DNA from: Rhodobacter huangdaonensis
Lineage (GTDB): Bacteria > Pseudomonadota > Alphaproteobacteria > Rhodobacterales > Rhodobacteraceae
DNA: 64,000 nucleotides
Assembly: GCF_004022465.1 (NCBI RefSeq)
Contig: NZ_SAVA01000010.1
Location: forward strand, 1-64,000
Direction of reading: 5' to 3'
Under the pieces are notes generated by a model, which was not told the DNA's origin, made no database searches, and worked only from the letters and a program-made list of their open reading frames with translations. Each line of letters opens with the position of its first letter. The stretch's first letter is position 1. The translations under genes were made by a program, and so were the position numbers. Below are positions 45,232 through 53,811 of the stretch, in pieces.

Positions 45232-45266
45232 TCCGCGATCAGGGCAGGGGCTTCGGCTCCCCCCGG

Positions 45267-45293
45267 AACCCCGCCCGAAAGGGCGGGGTTTTT
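45267..45293 (+). terminator. Terminator after rpsA
   Basis: Stem AACCCCGCCC / GGGCGGGGTT with a GAAA tetraloop and TTTTT, 35 bases past the rpsA stop. Confidence 0.92.
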
Positions 45294-45297
45294 CGTT

Positions 45298-46074
45298 TTG
45301 CGGCGGCTCGCCCGGCGTGGCGGAGGAGGGACCAGCCGGAGCGAGGCCATCGGGATCTGCCGTCGGGCGACCCCGTGCCGGCACTCAAGGCGCAGCTCAG
45401 GCCGCGGCGGAGCCTGCCGGAGGGGGCGGGGCGTTCCGGGATTGATTTCAGACGGATCATCGTGGGTCGGTTGAGGCGGTTCGAGACGCCACGCCAAAGG
45501 CATCAGAACCTGATGTTGGCGAAGGCTTCGGGGGGAAACACTTGGCGCCTCCGTGCCGCAAGCAGGGGCTGTCGGAACGGCGGGCGCGTCAGAGTGCCGG
45601 GGCGGCAACCCGACCCACCAAAAAGCCCCATGGCCACCGCTCCACATGCGCAACCGGATCGCGATCATGTTTGGCAGGCTGAAGGGCTGGCGGCGCGCGG
45701 CCACCGGCTATGGCAGAGGCCCCAAGGACCCCCTCTCGGGCGTTGTGGTGGCTGTAACCGGCTTGTTTCGGCGATGAGCCACGAACCTAACCGGTTGTCG
45801 ATGCCCCCTGCTGCCGTTCAAAGGGGGCTCGCCGCACCGGACTGGCCGGGGATCGGGGAGATTTTCCGCCTGATCTCGGGCGTGCTGACGGATGTCGCGG
45901 CCCCGGCGTCCCGAGATCCGGTGATGATGGCTTCGAACCGGATATGAAGTCCTTCCCCAACGACCGGCTGGGGCGGCGCGTGCCTGAACAGACCTGAGAG
46001 GGCCGACAGTCCTTTCCCTGCCCGGGGAGGATCGTCGCCCGGGGAAAGATGCGTTTCGCCTCCGGGCGGCGGGA
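45298..46074. other. Non-coding stretch with mobile-element debris
   Basis: A 780-base gap between rpsA and the GMC oxidoreductase gene. It contains the IS5-type transposase remnant annotated separately; the rest (45298-45560 and 45780-46074) shows no supportable gene on either strand. An imperfect GC-rich inverted repeat at 46012-46048 (CTTTCCC... to ...GGGGAAAG) may end the minus-strand operon but has no T-run. Confidence 0.6.
45580..45777 (+). pseudogene. IS5-family transposase remnant (C-terminal part)
   Basis: In one frame, 45646-45777 encodes MRNRIAIMFGRLKGWRRAAT followed by GYGRGPKDPLSGVVVAVTGL and a stop, matching the C-terminus of IS5-family transposases (RNRIEIMFGRLKDWRRVATRYD type). 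Just upstream in a second frame VPGRQPDPPKSP resembles the preceding IPGRK-R--P motif, so a frameshift separates them. The N-terminal two thirds are missing. It marks the left border of the accessory block. Confidence 0.65.
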
Positions 46075-47598
46075 TCAGCCGCGAAAGCCACTCGCAAAGC
46101 TTTCGGCGATTGCCATCACCGCCGCGTGGATCGGCCCGGCGGTGATCGAGGGGATCACCGAGGCATCGACGATCCACAGGTTGTCGAGCCCGCGCATGGC
46201 AAGATCGGCATCGGTGATCGCGGCCTCGTCGCGGCCCATGGCGCAGGTCGCCACCGGGTGGTGATGGGTGATCGCGGCGCGGGCGATGAAGGCGTCGAGC
46301 TCGGCATCCGTCTGAAGCGCCGGGCCGGGCAGCACCTCCTCGGCAACCCAGTTCGCGAGGGCAGGGCTCGCGGCGATGGCGCGGGCACGTTTCAGTGCGA
46401 CGCGGAACAGGTGGCGGTCATGCTCGGTCGTCAGATAGGCGGGGTCGATCATCGGCGCATCGGAAGGCGCGGGGCCGGTGATCGCCAGCCGGCCGCGGCT
46501 GGTCGGGTTGGTGACGCCGAAGAGCAGGGTGAAGCCGGTGCCCGGCGCCGGCGCCGCGAACCCCTCGGCGACGCTGGGCGCGACGACGCAGCCGACCACG
46601 ATCTCGGGCCGGCCGGTGGTGCGCGCCGGGTCCTCGGCCTGATAGCTCAGGCTTTCCGAGACCTGCAGCTTCGAGGGCGCCACCGGGCGTTTCGAGCGGC
46701 ACACGACGCCCGCTCCCAGCATGTGGTCGTGCAGGTTGCGGCCCAGTTCGGGCCGGGCGAGGTGGCAGGGCACGCCCGCCGCCGCCAGCATGGCCGGATC
46801 GCCGATGCCCGAGCGCATCAGCAGCAGGGGCGTGCCGATCGCGCCGAGCGACAGGATCACCCGATCGGCTGTCAGCACCTGCTCGGTGCCCTCCACGCGC
46901 AGCTCGACCCCGGTGACGCGGGTGCCGTCAAGGCGCAGCCGGTGCACCTCGGCCCCGGTCAGCACGGTCAGATTCGGCCGCGCCAGAACTGCGGGCGTCA
47001 GCCAGGCCTCGGCGGTGGTGACGCGGCGCCCGTCGCGGATCATCAGCGCATTCGGCGCGGTGCCGATCAGCGCGCGCCCGCAATGGTCACGCAGCCGCGG
47101 CTGCCCCATCGCGACCCAGCCGGCGATGAAATCGCGCACCAGCGGGTGGGTCTCGGCCTCGGGCAGCAGAATCGGCATCGGCCCGGCATCGCCATGCAGA
47201 TCGTCGCCGCCGCAAGACCAGCTTTCCGTCGCGCGGAAATGCGGCAGCAGCGCGTCATAGCTCCAGCGTTGCGAGCCCGAGGCCGCGACCCAGTCGTCGT
47301 AATCCTCGGCATGGCCGCGAACGTGGAACATCGCGTGCAGGTTGCTCGAGCCGCCAAGCGCCTTGCCGCGGGCCCAGTGATGCACCCGCCCGGCGGTGCC
47401 CGGCTGCGGCACGGTGGTGTAATCCCAGTCATAGGGGCGGCCCTGCAGGAAGGGCCACATCGCCGGCCGGGCGATGTCGGGGTCGGTCGGGCGCGTGCCC
47501 GCCTCGACCAGCGTCACCCGGCAGGCGGGATCGGCGCTGAGCCGGGCCGCGAGGATGCAGCCGGCGGACCCGGCTCCCAGAATGAGAATATCCGTCAT
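46075..47598 (-). CDS. GMC-family FAD oxidoreductase, probable pyridoxine 4-oxidase
   Basis: 507 aa. FAD-binding GAGSAGCILAARLS (residues 8-21), GKALGGSSNLHAMFHVRGH (GMC signature 1), SLGAIGTPLLLMRSGIG (signature 2), catalytic His447 in HHHPVATCAMG and His491 in GPIHAAV. GMC enzymes oxidise primary alcohols; the vitamin B6 enzyme pyridoxine 4-oxidase is a member. Choline dehydrogenase-like function is the general alternative. I favour pyridoxine 4-oxidase because the adjacent divergent gene is a clear pyridoxamine-pyruvate aminotransferase, so both would yield pyridoxal. Co-transcribed with the regulator gene 10 bases upstream. Confidence 0.7.
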   Translation of the reverse strand: MTDILILGAGSAGCILAARLSADPACRVTLVEAGTRPTDPDIARPAMWPFLQGRPYDWDYTTVPQPGTAGRVHHWARGKALGGSSNLHAMFHVRGHAEDYDDWVAASGSQRWSYDALLPHFRATESWSCGGDDLHGDAGPMPILLPEAETHPLVRDFIAGWVAMGQPRLRDHCGRALIGTAPNALMIRDGRRVTTAEAWLTPAVLARPNLTVLTGAEVHRLRLDGTRVTGVELRVEGTEQVLTADRVILSLGAIGTPLLLMRSGIGDPAMLAAAGVPCHLARPELGRNLHDHMLGAGVVCRSKRPVAPSKLQVSESLSYQAEDPARTTGRPEIVVGCVVAPSVAEGFAAPAPGTGFTLLFGVTNPTSRGRLAITGPAPSDAPMIDPAYLTTEHDRHLFRVALKRARAIAASPALANWVAEEVLPGPALQTDAELDAFIARAAITHHHPVATCAMGRDEAAITDADLAMRGLDNLWIVDASVIPSITAGPIHAAVMAIAESFASGFRG

Positions 47599-47608
47599 CT
47601 TGTCCCGA

Positions 47609-48310
47609 TCATGCCGCGTCGGTCGAGCGCGACCCGAGCCGCCCGGTCAGCTTGCGTTGCGTCCGTTCGAGGTGCTCATACATCGCCTCCTCGGCCCGGT
47701 CCGGGTCGCGCGCCGCGATCGCCTCGGCGATGGTGCGGTGTTCGTCGTCGCGCATCCGCACCCGTTCCTCGGTGGTGCGGCTGTCGGCGTCGCTGTCGGT
47801 GAAGCGCAGCCGGGCATCGTTCTGCACCCGGTGCAGCAGGATGTGCAGTTCCGAGGCGAGGCTGTTGCGCGAGCCGGCGGCGACGGCGCGGTGGAACTCC
47901 TGGTCGGCCTGGCTCGGGCTGAGACCCGAGGGCGAGTGTGCGGTCTGCAGGATCCGCGCGATCTCGTCGGGCGAGGCGCGCAGCGCCGCAAGCCGGGCCA
48001 GCGCCGGCTCGATCATCAGGCGCATCTCCATCACCTCGAGCGGGTTGGTCGACTGCACCAGCCGGGTGCTCGAGGGCGCGCGGTCGGCCAGCGCCCGCCG
48101 TCCGCTGCGCGCCGGGTCGATCTCGCCCGCGTCGCGCAGCACCTTCAGCGCCTTGCGCAGCGCATGGCGCGAGACGTTCAATTGCTCGGACAGGGTCCGT
48201 TCGGGCGGCAGCTGCGGCATCTCGGCGATCATCTCGCGCAGCCGCGTCAGCACCGGGCCCAGGGTGTCGTCGGGCGTCTGCGTCGCCGTGGTGTCGTCTC
48301 GATCCGTCAT
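47609..48310 (-). CDS. GntR/FadR-family transcriptional regulator
   Basis: 233 aa. N-terminal winged helix-turn-helix (about 18-75; LPPERTLSEQLNVSRHALRKAL) and C-terminal FCD ligand-binding domain (about 90-220; VMEMRLMIEPALARLAALRA, ADQEFHRAVAAGSRN, DDEHRTIAEAIAARDP). FadR-type members are usually repressors released by a pathway metabolite. It sits at the divergent promoter region of the aminotransferase gene and is the best candidate to bind the CAACCA/TGGTTG elements there and before the monooxygenase operon. Start at 48310. Confidence 0.88.
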   Translation of the reverse strand: MTDRDDTTATQTPDDTLGPVLTRLREMIAEMPQLPPERTLSEQLNVSRHALRKALKVLRDAGEIDPARSGRRALADRAPSSTRLVQSTNPLEVMEMRLMIEPALARLAALRASPDEIARILQTAHSPSGLSPSQADQEFHRAVAAGSRNSLASELHILLHRVQNDARLRFTDSDADSRTTEERVRMRDDEHRTIAEAIAARDPDRAEEAMYEHLERTQRKLTGRLGSRSTDAA

Positions 48311-48576
48311 GCCTTGTTCGCCTCCCACCGCGGATTGCAGGTCGCGCGGCCCCGGTTTTCCGTGACGCTCCCCGCCGATGGTCGCCCGGAATAGTGCGGC
48401 CACGGGGTAGACGTCTTGCCAATGATCCTGAGAGATACACCAAACGGATGCAACCAAAAAATGGAAAATGGTGACATATTGGTTGCGAGCTTGGTTGGAG
48501 TGTGGTTGAGTTTCCCCAGGGGCCGACAGGCCTTCCGGGTGCGTCCCGGCACGAACCACAGAACAGGACAGGGACC
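48311..48576. promoter_or_regulatory. Divergent control region, regulator / aminotransferase
   Basis: AT-richer than the surroundings at 48420-48510. Contains GCAACCAA (48450-48457) and TTGGTTGC (48479-48486), a perfect 8-bp inverted repeat with a 21-base spacer, plus further GGTTG direct copies at 48493 and 48504. The 14-base block GATGCAACCAAAAA (48447-48460) recurs identically upstream of the monooxygenase operon at 57317-57330. Confidence 0.7.
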
Positions 48577-49761
48577 ATGAACGACGTTTCCGCAGCCGCC
48601 CTCGCCCCGGCGCTTTTCACGCTGACCACGGGGCCGGTGAACTGCTATCCCGAAGTGCTTTCCGCCATCGCGAAGCCGGTGCTCTACGATTACGACCCGG
48701 CCTTCCTTGCCTTTTACGAGGCGACCGTGCTGAAACTGCAGAAAGCCCTGCGAATCGAGACGGTTCCGGTGATCTTGCAGGGCGAGCCGGTGCTTGGGCT
48801 CGAGGCGGCGGCGGCTTCTCTGGTGGCACCGGGGGACGTCGTGCTGAACCTCGTCTCGGGGGTCTATGGCGCGGGCTATGGCGAATGGCTGAAGCCGCGG
48901 GCGGGCATCTTCCACGAGATCCGCGTGCCCTATGACGAGGTCATCGACCCGGCCGCGGTGGCGGCTTTCCTGAGCACCCATCCCGAGGTGAACGTGGTTG
49001 CGGTCTGCCATCACGATACCCCCTCGGGCACGCTCAACCCGGTCGCTGAAATCGGTCGGGTGGTGCGCGCGCATGGCGCGCTTTACGTCGTCGACTCGGT
49101 CTCGGCCTGGGCCGGGGTCGAGATGGATCTCGATGCGGTCGGTGCCGACCTGCTGGTGACCGGGCCGAACAAGTGCCTCGGCTGCCCGCCGGCGCTGTCG
49201 ATCCTGGCGGTGTCGGACCGGGCCTGGGCGAAGATGGAGGCGAACCCGGCGGCGCCGCGCGCCTCGATGCTGTCGATCCTCGACTGGAAAGAGGCGTGGC
49301 GGAAGGAAAACCCGTTCCCCTTCACCCCCTCGGTGGCCGAGATCAATGCGCTGGATGCCGGGCTTGACCGTTATCTGGCCGAGGGGCCGGAAGCCGTCTG
49401 GGCCCGGCATGCGACCACCGCGGCGGCGATGCGCGCGGGGGTGATGGCGATGGGGCTCGAACTTTGGGCGGCGCGGCCCGCGATCGCCTCGCCGACCTGC
49501 ACCGCGGTGAAGCTGCCCGCGGGCGTCGACGAGACCGCGCTGCGCACTTTGATGAAGCGCCGCTATGGCGTGGTGATCTCGTCGGGCCGGGCCGAGACCT
49601 TCAACCGGCTGGTGCGCATCGGGCACATGGGGCCGACGGCGTATCCGCTCTATGCCGTGGTGGCGCTGACCGCGCTTGGCGGCGCGATGGCCGAGCTGAC
49701 CGGGCGCGCGATCGACATCGGCGCGGGCGTCGCGGCGGCCGAGGCGGTGATCCGGGGCTGA
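48577..49761 (+). CDS. ppaT: Pyridoxamine-pyruvate aminotransferase
   Basis: 394-aa fold-type I class V aminotransferase converting pyridoxamine plus pyruvate to pyridoxal plus alanine without bound PLP. It closely resembles the Mesorhizobium loti enzyme as I remember it: LTTGPVNCYPEVL, VLYDYDPAF, ILQGEPVLGLEAAAASL, CHHDTPSGT, VTGPNKCLG, PRASMLSILDW. The active-site residues reported for that enzyme all align with an offset of two: Glu70, Tyr97, Thr148, Asp173, Lys199 (substrate-linked Lys), Arg338 and Arg347. General alanine-glyoxylate aminotransferase is the weaker alternative. Start at 48577. Confidence 0.85.
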   Translation: MNDVSAAALAPALFTLTTGPVNCYPEVLSAIAKPVLYDYDPAFLAFYEATVLKLQKALRIETVPVILQGEPVLGLEAAAASLVAPGDVVLNLVSGVYGAGYGEWLKPRAGIFHEIRVPYDEVIDPAAVAAFLSTHPEVNVVAVCHHDTPSGTLNPVAEIGRVVRAHGALYVVDSVSAWAGVEMDLDAVGADLLVTGPNKCLGCPPALSILAVSDRAWAKMEANPAAPRASMLSILDWKEAWRKENPFPFTPSVAEINALDAGLDRYLAEGPEAVWARHATTAAAMRAGVMAMGLELWAARPAIASPTCTAVKLPAGVDETALRTLMKRRYGVVISSGRAETFNRLVRIGHMGPTAYPLYAVVALTALGGAMAELTGRAIDIGAGVAAAEAVIRG

Positions 49762-49795
49762 GCCCCGGGTTTCCCCCGCCACCGGCACGAATGGC

Positions 49796-49821
49796 AAAGG
49801 CGGCCCTGACGGGCCGCCTTT
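49796..49821. terminator. Bidirectional terminator between ppaT and the dioxygenase gene
   Basis: Perfect 11-bp stem AAAGGCGGCCC / GGGCCGCCTTT with a TGAC loop, between the two convergent transcription units. Confidence 0.85.
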
Positions 49822-49849
49822 CCGATCTCCGGGGAATGTGGCTGCGGGG

Positions 49850-50881
49850 TCAGCCATGCACCACCCGGCCATCGACCGTCATCGCCACGCCATCGAGCGA
49901 GACCGAGCAGCCGCGCAACGGGATGTCGAGGTGGCAGGGCGTGTCGCGGTGGCCGCCGGCCTCGGTGTTCGGGCCGGTCGAGAACAGGAAATTGCCCTCG
50001 TAACAGCGGCTGTCCATGCTGAGCGCCGCCTCGCGGTCGTAAAGGCCGAGCGTCGTCCAGCTGGCCCGGTGCTCGAGCCCCCAGCCGACATGGGCCATGT
50101 AATAGGCGTCGGGATCGCGGAAGGTCTCCATGAAGCAGCGGATGTATTCCGCCGTCACCCCACCCTCGATCCGGGTGACGATGCCGTTCTCGACGGTGAA
50201 CACCGTGCGGTCGGTGGCATAGCGCTTGAACGGCAACAGGATGTCGCCCGCGTCGATCACGATCTGGCCCTCGGCCGAGCCCTCGTCGGGCCAGCGTGCG
50301 ATCATGCAGCTCGGCCAGTGGTCCCAGCGGCCGGGCGCGTCGGCGAGACCGAACTGTTCGAGCACCGGATACTGGCCGAGGCGGCAGCGGAAATCGGTGC
50401 CGGCCGTCGAGGTCACGGTCATCTCGCGCGCCTGGCCCATGAACACGCTGGCGCGCTTGACCTTGGCCTTCGCCTCGGGCGTCGGGATCATCCGCAGCAT
50501 GGTCTCGGGCGGCTCGACGGCGAGCAGCATCCGGGTGCCGGTCTTCAGGATCTGCTCCTGCTCGGGCGAGAACAGCATCTGCATCGTGTCGATCACCAGA
50601 TCGGCCGCCTTCAGCGCGGCGAGCGCCGCGGTGTTGAAGGCGAGGGGGGTCTTGCCGACATAGCCCGACTTGTCGCGCGACAGCGCCTTTTCGCCGTTGA
50701 TCGGCGGCAGGTTGATCATCGTCAGCACGCCGCCGAGCAGGCCGATGGCGATGCGCGCGCAATTCACGATCTGCATGTTGCTGTCGTCCGAGGTCAGGAT
50801 CGCCACCTGTTCCCCGGGCTGCAGCCGGCATTGTTCCAGCACGTCCTTCCAGGCAATGACGAAATCGGCGTCGCTGATCAT
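49850..50881 (-). CDS. NicX-type 2,5-dihydroxypyridine 5,6-dioxygenase
   Basis: 343-aa non-haem Fe(II) ring-cleaving dioxygenase of the M29-aminopeptidase-like fold. Segments FSPEQEQILKTGTRMLLAVE, GRWDHWPS, GNFLFSTGPNTEAGG and TPCHLDIPLRGC match Pseudomonas NicX closely as I recall it. The iron ligands reported for NicX (His265, His318, Asp320) correspond here to His264, His317 and Asp319. NicX cleaves 2,5-dihydroxypyridine to N-formylmaleamate in nicotinate degradation; here a substituted analogue is likely, given the B6 context. AGGAG precedes the ATG at 50881. Last gene of the operon. Confidence 0.85.
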   Translation of the reverse strand: MISDADFVIAWKDVLEQCRLQPGEQVAILTSDDSNMQIVNCARIAIGLLGGVLTMINLPPINGEKALSRDKSGYVGKTPLAFNTAALAALKAADLVIDTMQMLFSPEQEQILKTGTRMLLAVEPPETMLRMIPTPEAKAKVKRASVFMGQAREMTVTSTAGTDFRCRLGQYPVLEQFGLADAPGRWDHWPSCMIARWPDEGSAEGQIVIDAGDILLPFKRYATDRTVFTVENGIVTRIEGGVTAEYIRCFMETFRDPDAYYMAHVGWGLEHRASWTTLGLYDREAALSMDSRCYEGNFLFSTGPNTEAGGHRDTPCHLDIPLRGCSVSLDGVAMTVDGRVVHG

Positions 50882-50897
50882 GGTGTTCTCCTGTCGG

Positions 50898-51416
50898 TTA
50901 GCGGCGGGCGCCGAGGCGGTGGAAGCCGCGGTTGAAATGCAGAAGCGGGGCGCGGTCGGGATCGATCGCCACCTCCTCGACCTGCCCGATGAAGATGGAA
51001 TGGCTGCCGGCGACATGGCAGGCCGCCACGGTGCACGAGATCGCCGCCTGCGCATAAGCATAGGCGGGCGCGCCCGAGGCGGTCTCGACCCATTCGAAGC
51101 CCTCGAACTGGTCGGCGCCGGTCTTGCCGGTCATGCCGGCGAAGCTGGCCGCGACATCGGTCGCGTCCTCGCACAGCACGTTGACGCAGAAATGCCCCGC
51201 GCGGGTGATCGCCTCATGCGCGGCGCCGCCGCGGTTGATGCAGACGAGCACCGTGGGCGGCTCCATCGTGACCGAGGTGAAGGCGGTGGCGGTGATGCCG
51301 CGCCGCGCGGTGCCGCGCCCGGCGGTGATCACCGTCACGCTGCTCGCCACATGGCGCATCGCGGCTTTCAGCCCCTCGGTGACATCGGGGCGCGGATAGA
51401 GCATCGGCATGGTCAT
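50898..51416 (-). CDS. Flavin reductase (HpaC-like), monooxygenase partner
   Basis: 172-aa flavin:NAD(P)H reductase of the HpaC/flavin_reduct family: MRHVASSVTVITAGRG, RGITATAFTSVTMEPPTVLVCI, HFCVNVLCEDATDVAASFAG and SHSIFIGQVEEV. Such proteins supply reduced FAD to two-component monooxygenases; the HpaB-type enzyme encoded at the head of the same operon is the obvious partner. Start overlaps the upstream gene by 4 bases; GGAGAAG serves as ribosome-binding site. Confidence 0.9.
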   Translation of the reverse strand: MTMPMLYPRPDVTEGLKAAMRHVASSVTVITAGRGTARRGITATAFTSVTMEPPTVLVCINRGGAAHEAITRAGHFCVNVLCEDATDVAASFAGMTGKTGADQFEGFEWVETASGAPAYAYAQAAISCTVAACHVAGSHSIFIGQVEEVAIDPDRAPLLHFNRGFHRLGARR

Positions 51417-52519
51417 GGTCTTCTCCGGTTGGGGCGGGGGGCATGCCGGCGCCAGATCGGAAGCTGCACGAGGCGCTCGACGAGGACGGGGCCGAACAGC
51501 ACCACCGCGAACATGCGCACGGTCTGGAAGGCCAGAACGGCGGCGACATTCGCCTTGGTGGCGATGGCGACAAGGGCGACGGTCTCGATCGAGCCGGGCG
51601 CGGTGGCGAGCAGCGCGGTCTTCAGGTCAAGCCCGGTGATGGTCATCAACAGCAGTCCGAAGCCCGCGCTGACGAGGATCAGCAGCGCCGTGGCGCCAAG
51701 CACCGCGGGCAGCAGGCGCAGCACATGGCCGAGCACGCCGCGGGTGAACTTGAGCCCGACCTCGAGCCCGATCACCCCGAAGGTGGCAAGGATCACCGGC
51801 TGCGGCAGGGCGAGGTGCATCCAGCCGCCGGCCTCGATCACCGCGGCGACGATCATCGGGATCAGCATGCCGGCGGCGGGCAGGGCGCGCAGCCGCACCG
51901 CGACGAGGGCGCTCGCCGCGATCGCCATCGCGACGTAGGGCGAGAGCGGGCTGACCGGGCGGGCGGCGCGGGCGGCGATCTCGACCGAGGGCAGCACGCT
52001 TGCCAGCAGCGCGACCGAGACGATCACCGCGGCGAGCCGCACATATTGCATCAGCGCGACGATCCGGGCATCGGCGCCGCGCTCGGTGGCAATCACCACC
52101 ATCGCGCCCGACATCCCCGGCAGGCTGCCATAGACGGCGACGTCCTCGTCAATGCCGGTCAGCCGGTTCATGCCCCAGCCGATGGCAAAGGCGGCCATCA
52201 GGGTCAGCGCCGTCATCAACAGCAACAGCGGCCAGTCGTGCGCCATGTCGACGAGGATCGCCGGGGTCATCGAGGAGGCGATGAACACCCCCGCGGCGCC
52301 CTGCGCCAGCAGATAGGCCGGGCGCGGCACCCGCAGCGGACTGCCCGAGGCGCCGAACAGGATGCCCGCGACCAGCGCCCCCAGAAGCGGCGCGGCGGGA
52401 AAGCGGATCAGCGCGAGCAGCGCGGCAAGCACTCCGGCCGTCGCCAGCAGCGCCAGCCATTGCAGTGCCCCGCGCCGGCGCACGGTGCGGCGCGCCCCGG
52501 GGTGGAAGGGGGCGGTCAT
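51413..52519 (-). CDS. AbrB-family membrane protein
   Basis: 368 aa with about ten membrane segments in two repeated halves, each containing a LLGALVAGILFG or AAGMLIPMIVAA type core and the motif GSLPGMSGAMVVIA / APGSIETVALVAIA, the AbrB (PF05145) duplication. Function of the family is poorly known; members are described as putative regulators or transporters. Its place in the middle of a catabolic operon, with 4-base overlaps on both sides, makes a transport role for a pathway compound plausible. Confidence 0.8.
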   Translation of the reverse strand: MTAPFHPGARRTVRRRGALQWLALLATAGVLAALLALIRFPAAPLLGALVAGILFGASGSPLRVPRPAYLLAQGAAGVFIASSMTPAILVDMAHDWPLLLLMTALTLMAAFAIGWGMNRLTGIDEDVAVYGSLPGMSGAMVVIATERGADARIVALMQYVRLAAVIVSVALLASVLPSVEIAARAARPVSPLSPYVAMAIAASALVAVRLRALPAAGMLIPMIVAAVIEAGGWMHLALPQPVILATFGVIGLEVGLKFTRGVLGHVLRLLPAVLGATALLILVSAGFGLLLMTITGLDLKTALLATAPGSIETVALVAIATKANVAAVLAFQTVRMFAVVLFGPVLVERLVQLPIWRRHAPRPNRRRP

Positions 52520-53811
52520 CGGATCCCCTTCGGCGCGTCGAGGCAGGCCTCGATCCAGGCGGCGGCGGCAAGGGTGCGGGCGTCCTCGCCCTTGCGGCCG
52601 ATCACCTGCACGCCGACCGGCAGGCCGTCCGACAGGAGCGCGGGCAGGCTGAGCGCGGGCATCTGCAGCAGCGTCCAGGGGGTGTTGAAGAGCGGCGCGC
52701 CGGTCGAGCCGAGGCCCGCGGGCGCGGGGCCGGGCGCGGCCGGGGCAAGCAGCACGTCCACCCCCTCGATCGCCGCGGCCAGCGCCGCGCGCTGCGCCGG
52801 CAGCGCGGCGCGGGCGGCGTCATAGGCGGGGGCGTCGATCTGCGCCTTCTCGGTCAGGAAGGCGCGGGTGACCGGAGTCAGTTCGTCCCACAGCGGCCCG
52901 CGTTCATGGGCGAGCGCACGCGTCACCTCCCAGCCCATCACCGCGGCATGAAGCGCATGGGTGGCGGCGAAATCGGCGGGCACCGCGATCTCGGTCACCT
53001 GCCCGCCCGCCGCCTCGATCCGGGCGCGGGCGTGCTCGAGCGCGGCGAGCGTGCCGGGCTCGGCGGCGTCGAAGGGCGGGGTGCGGAACAGCCCGACGCG
53101 CGGCGCACTCTGCGGCCGCTCGCGCAGCGCAAGCCCGGGCCGGCCGGCCAGCACCGAGGCGATCAGCGCGGCATCGCGCACCGAACGGGTGACGAGGCCG
53201 AGCGTGTCGAGCGAGTGCGCCAGCACCTTGATCTCGGCCGCTTCCAGCAGGCCGAGGGTCGGCTTGTAGCCGACCACGCCGCAATAGGAGGCGGGGCGGA
53301 TCACCGAGCCCGCGGTCTGCGTGCCAAAGCCCATCAGCGCCATCCCCGCCGCCACCGCGGCGCAGGAGCCCGAGGACGAGCCGCCGGGCGTATGCGCCGG
53401 GTTCCAGGGGTTGCGGGTCTTGCCCGGGCTCGCCATGGCGAATTCGGTCGAGACCGTCTTGCCGAGGATCAGCGCGCCCGCGGCCTTGGCCTGCACCACG
53501 CAGGGCGCATCCCAGGCGGGGCGGAAGCCGGCATAGGCGGCGCTGCCATAGCCCGTCGGCATGTCACAGGTGTCGATCACGTCCTTGACCCCGACCGGCA
53601 GCGCGGCCAAGGGCCCCGCCGTGCCCGCGGCATCGCGCCGGTCGGCGGCGTCGCGCACCAGCTGCGGGTCGTGGAAGGCCCAGGCCTCGACCTCGGGCTC
53701 GCGCGTGGCGATGCGCTCGAGATAGGCCTCGGCCACGGCGCGGTGGCTGAGCCGGCCGGCGCAGACCTCGGCGATCAGGTCGGTGGCGTCGAGCGCGAGG
53801 ATATCGGTCAT
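52516..53811 (-). CDS. Amidase-signature family hydrolase (2)
   Basis: 431 aa, amidase-signature serine hydrolase. Ser-cisSer-Lys triad is visible: Lys76 in VGVKDVID, the Gly/Ser-rich TPGGSSSGSCAAVAAG (about 141-156) and Ser169 in TAGSVIRPAS. It hydrolyses an amide bond; within this operon a candidate for opening an N-acyl amide or deamidating a maleamate-type acid after ring cleavage. 4-base overlaps with both neighbours. Confidence 0.88.
   Translation of the reverse strand: MTDILALDATDLIAEVCAGRLSHRAVAEAYLERIATREPEVEAWAFHDPQLVRDAADRRDAAGTAGPLAALPVGVKDVIDTCDMPTGYGSAAYAGFRPAWDAPCVVQAKAAGALILGKTVSTEFAMASPGKTRNPWNPAHTPGGSSSGSCAAVAAGMALMGFGTQTAGSVIRPASYCGVVGYKPTLGLLEAAEIKVLAHSLDTLGLVTRSVRDAALIASVLAGRPGLALRERPQSAPRVGLFRTPPFDAAEPGTLAALEHARARIEAAGGQVTEIAVPADFAATHALHAAVMGWEVTRALAHERGPLWDELTPVTRAFLTEKAQIDAPAYDAARAALPAQRAALAAAIEGVDVLLAPAAPGPAPAGLGSTGAPLFNTPWTLLQMPALSLPALLSDGLPVGVQVIGRKGEDARTLAAAAWIEACLDAPKGIR

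Noticed and set aside
45375..45947. Open frame of 190 codons after rpsA
   Set aside because: Spans transposase debris in mixed frames; no coherent protein.
45818..46177. Minus-strand frame of 119 codons
   Set aside because: Overlaps the 3' end of the GMC oxidoreductase gene in another frame and shows no features.
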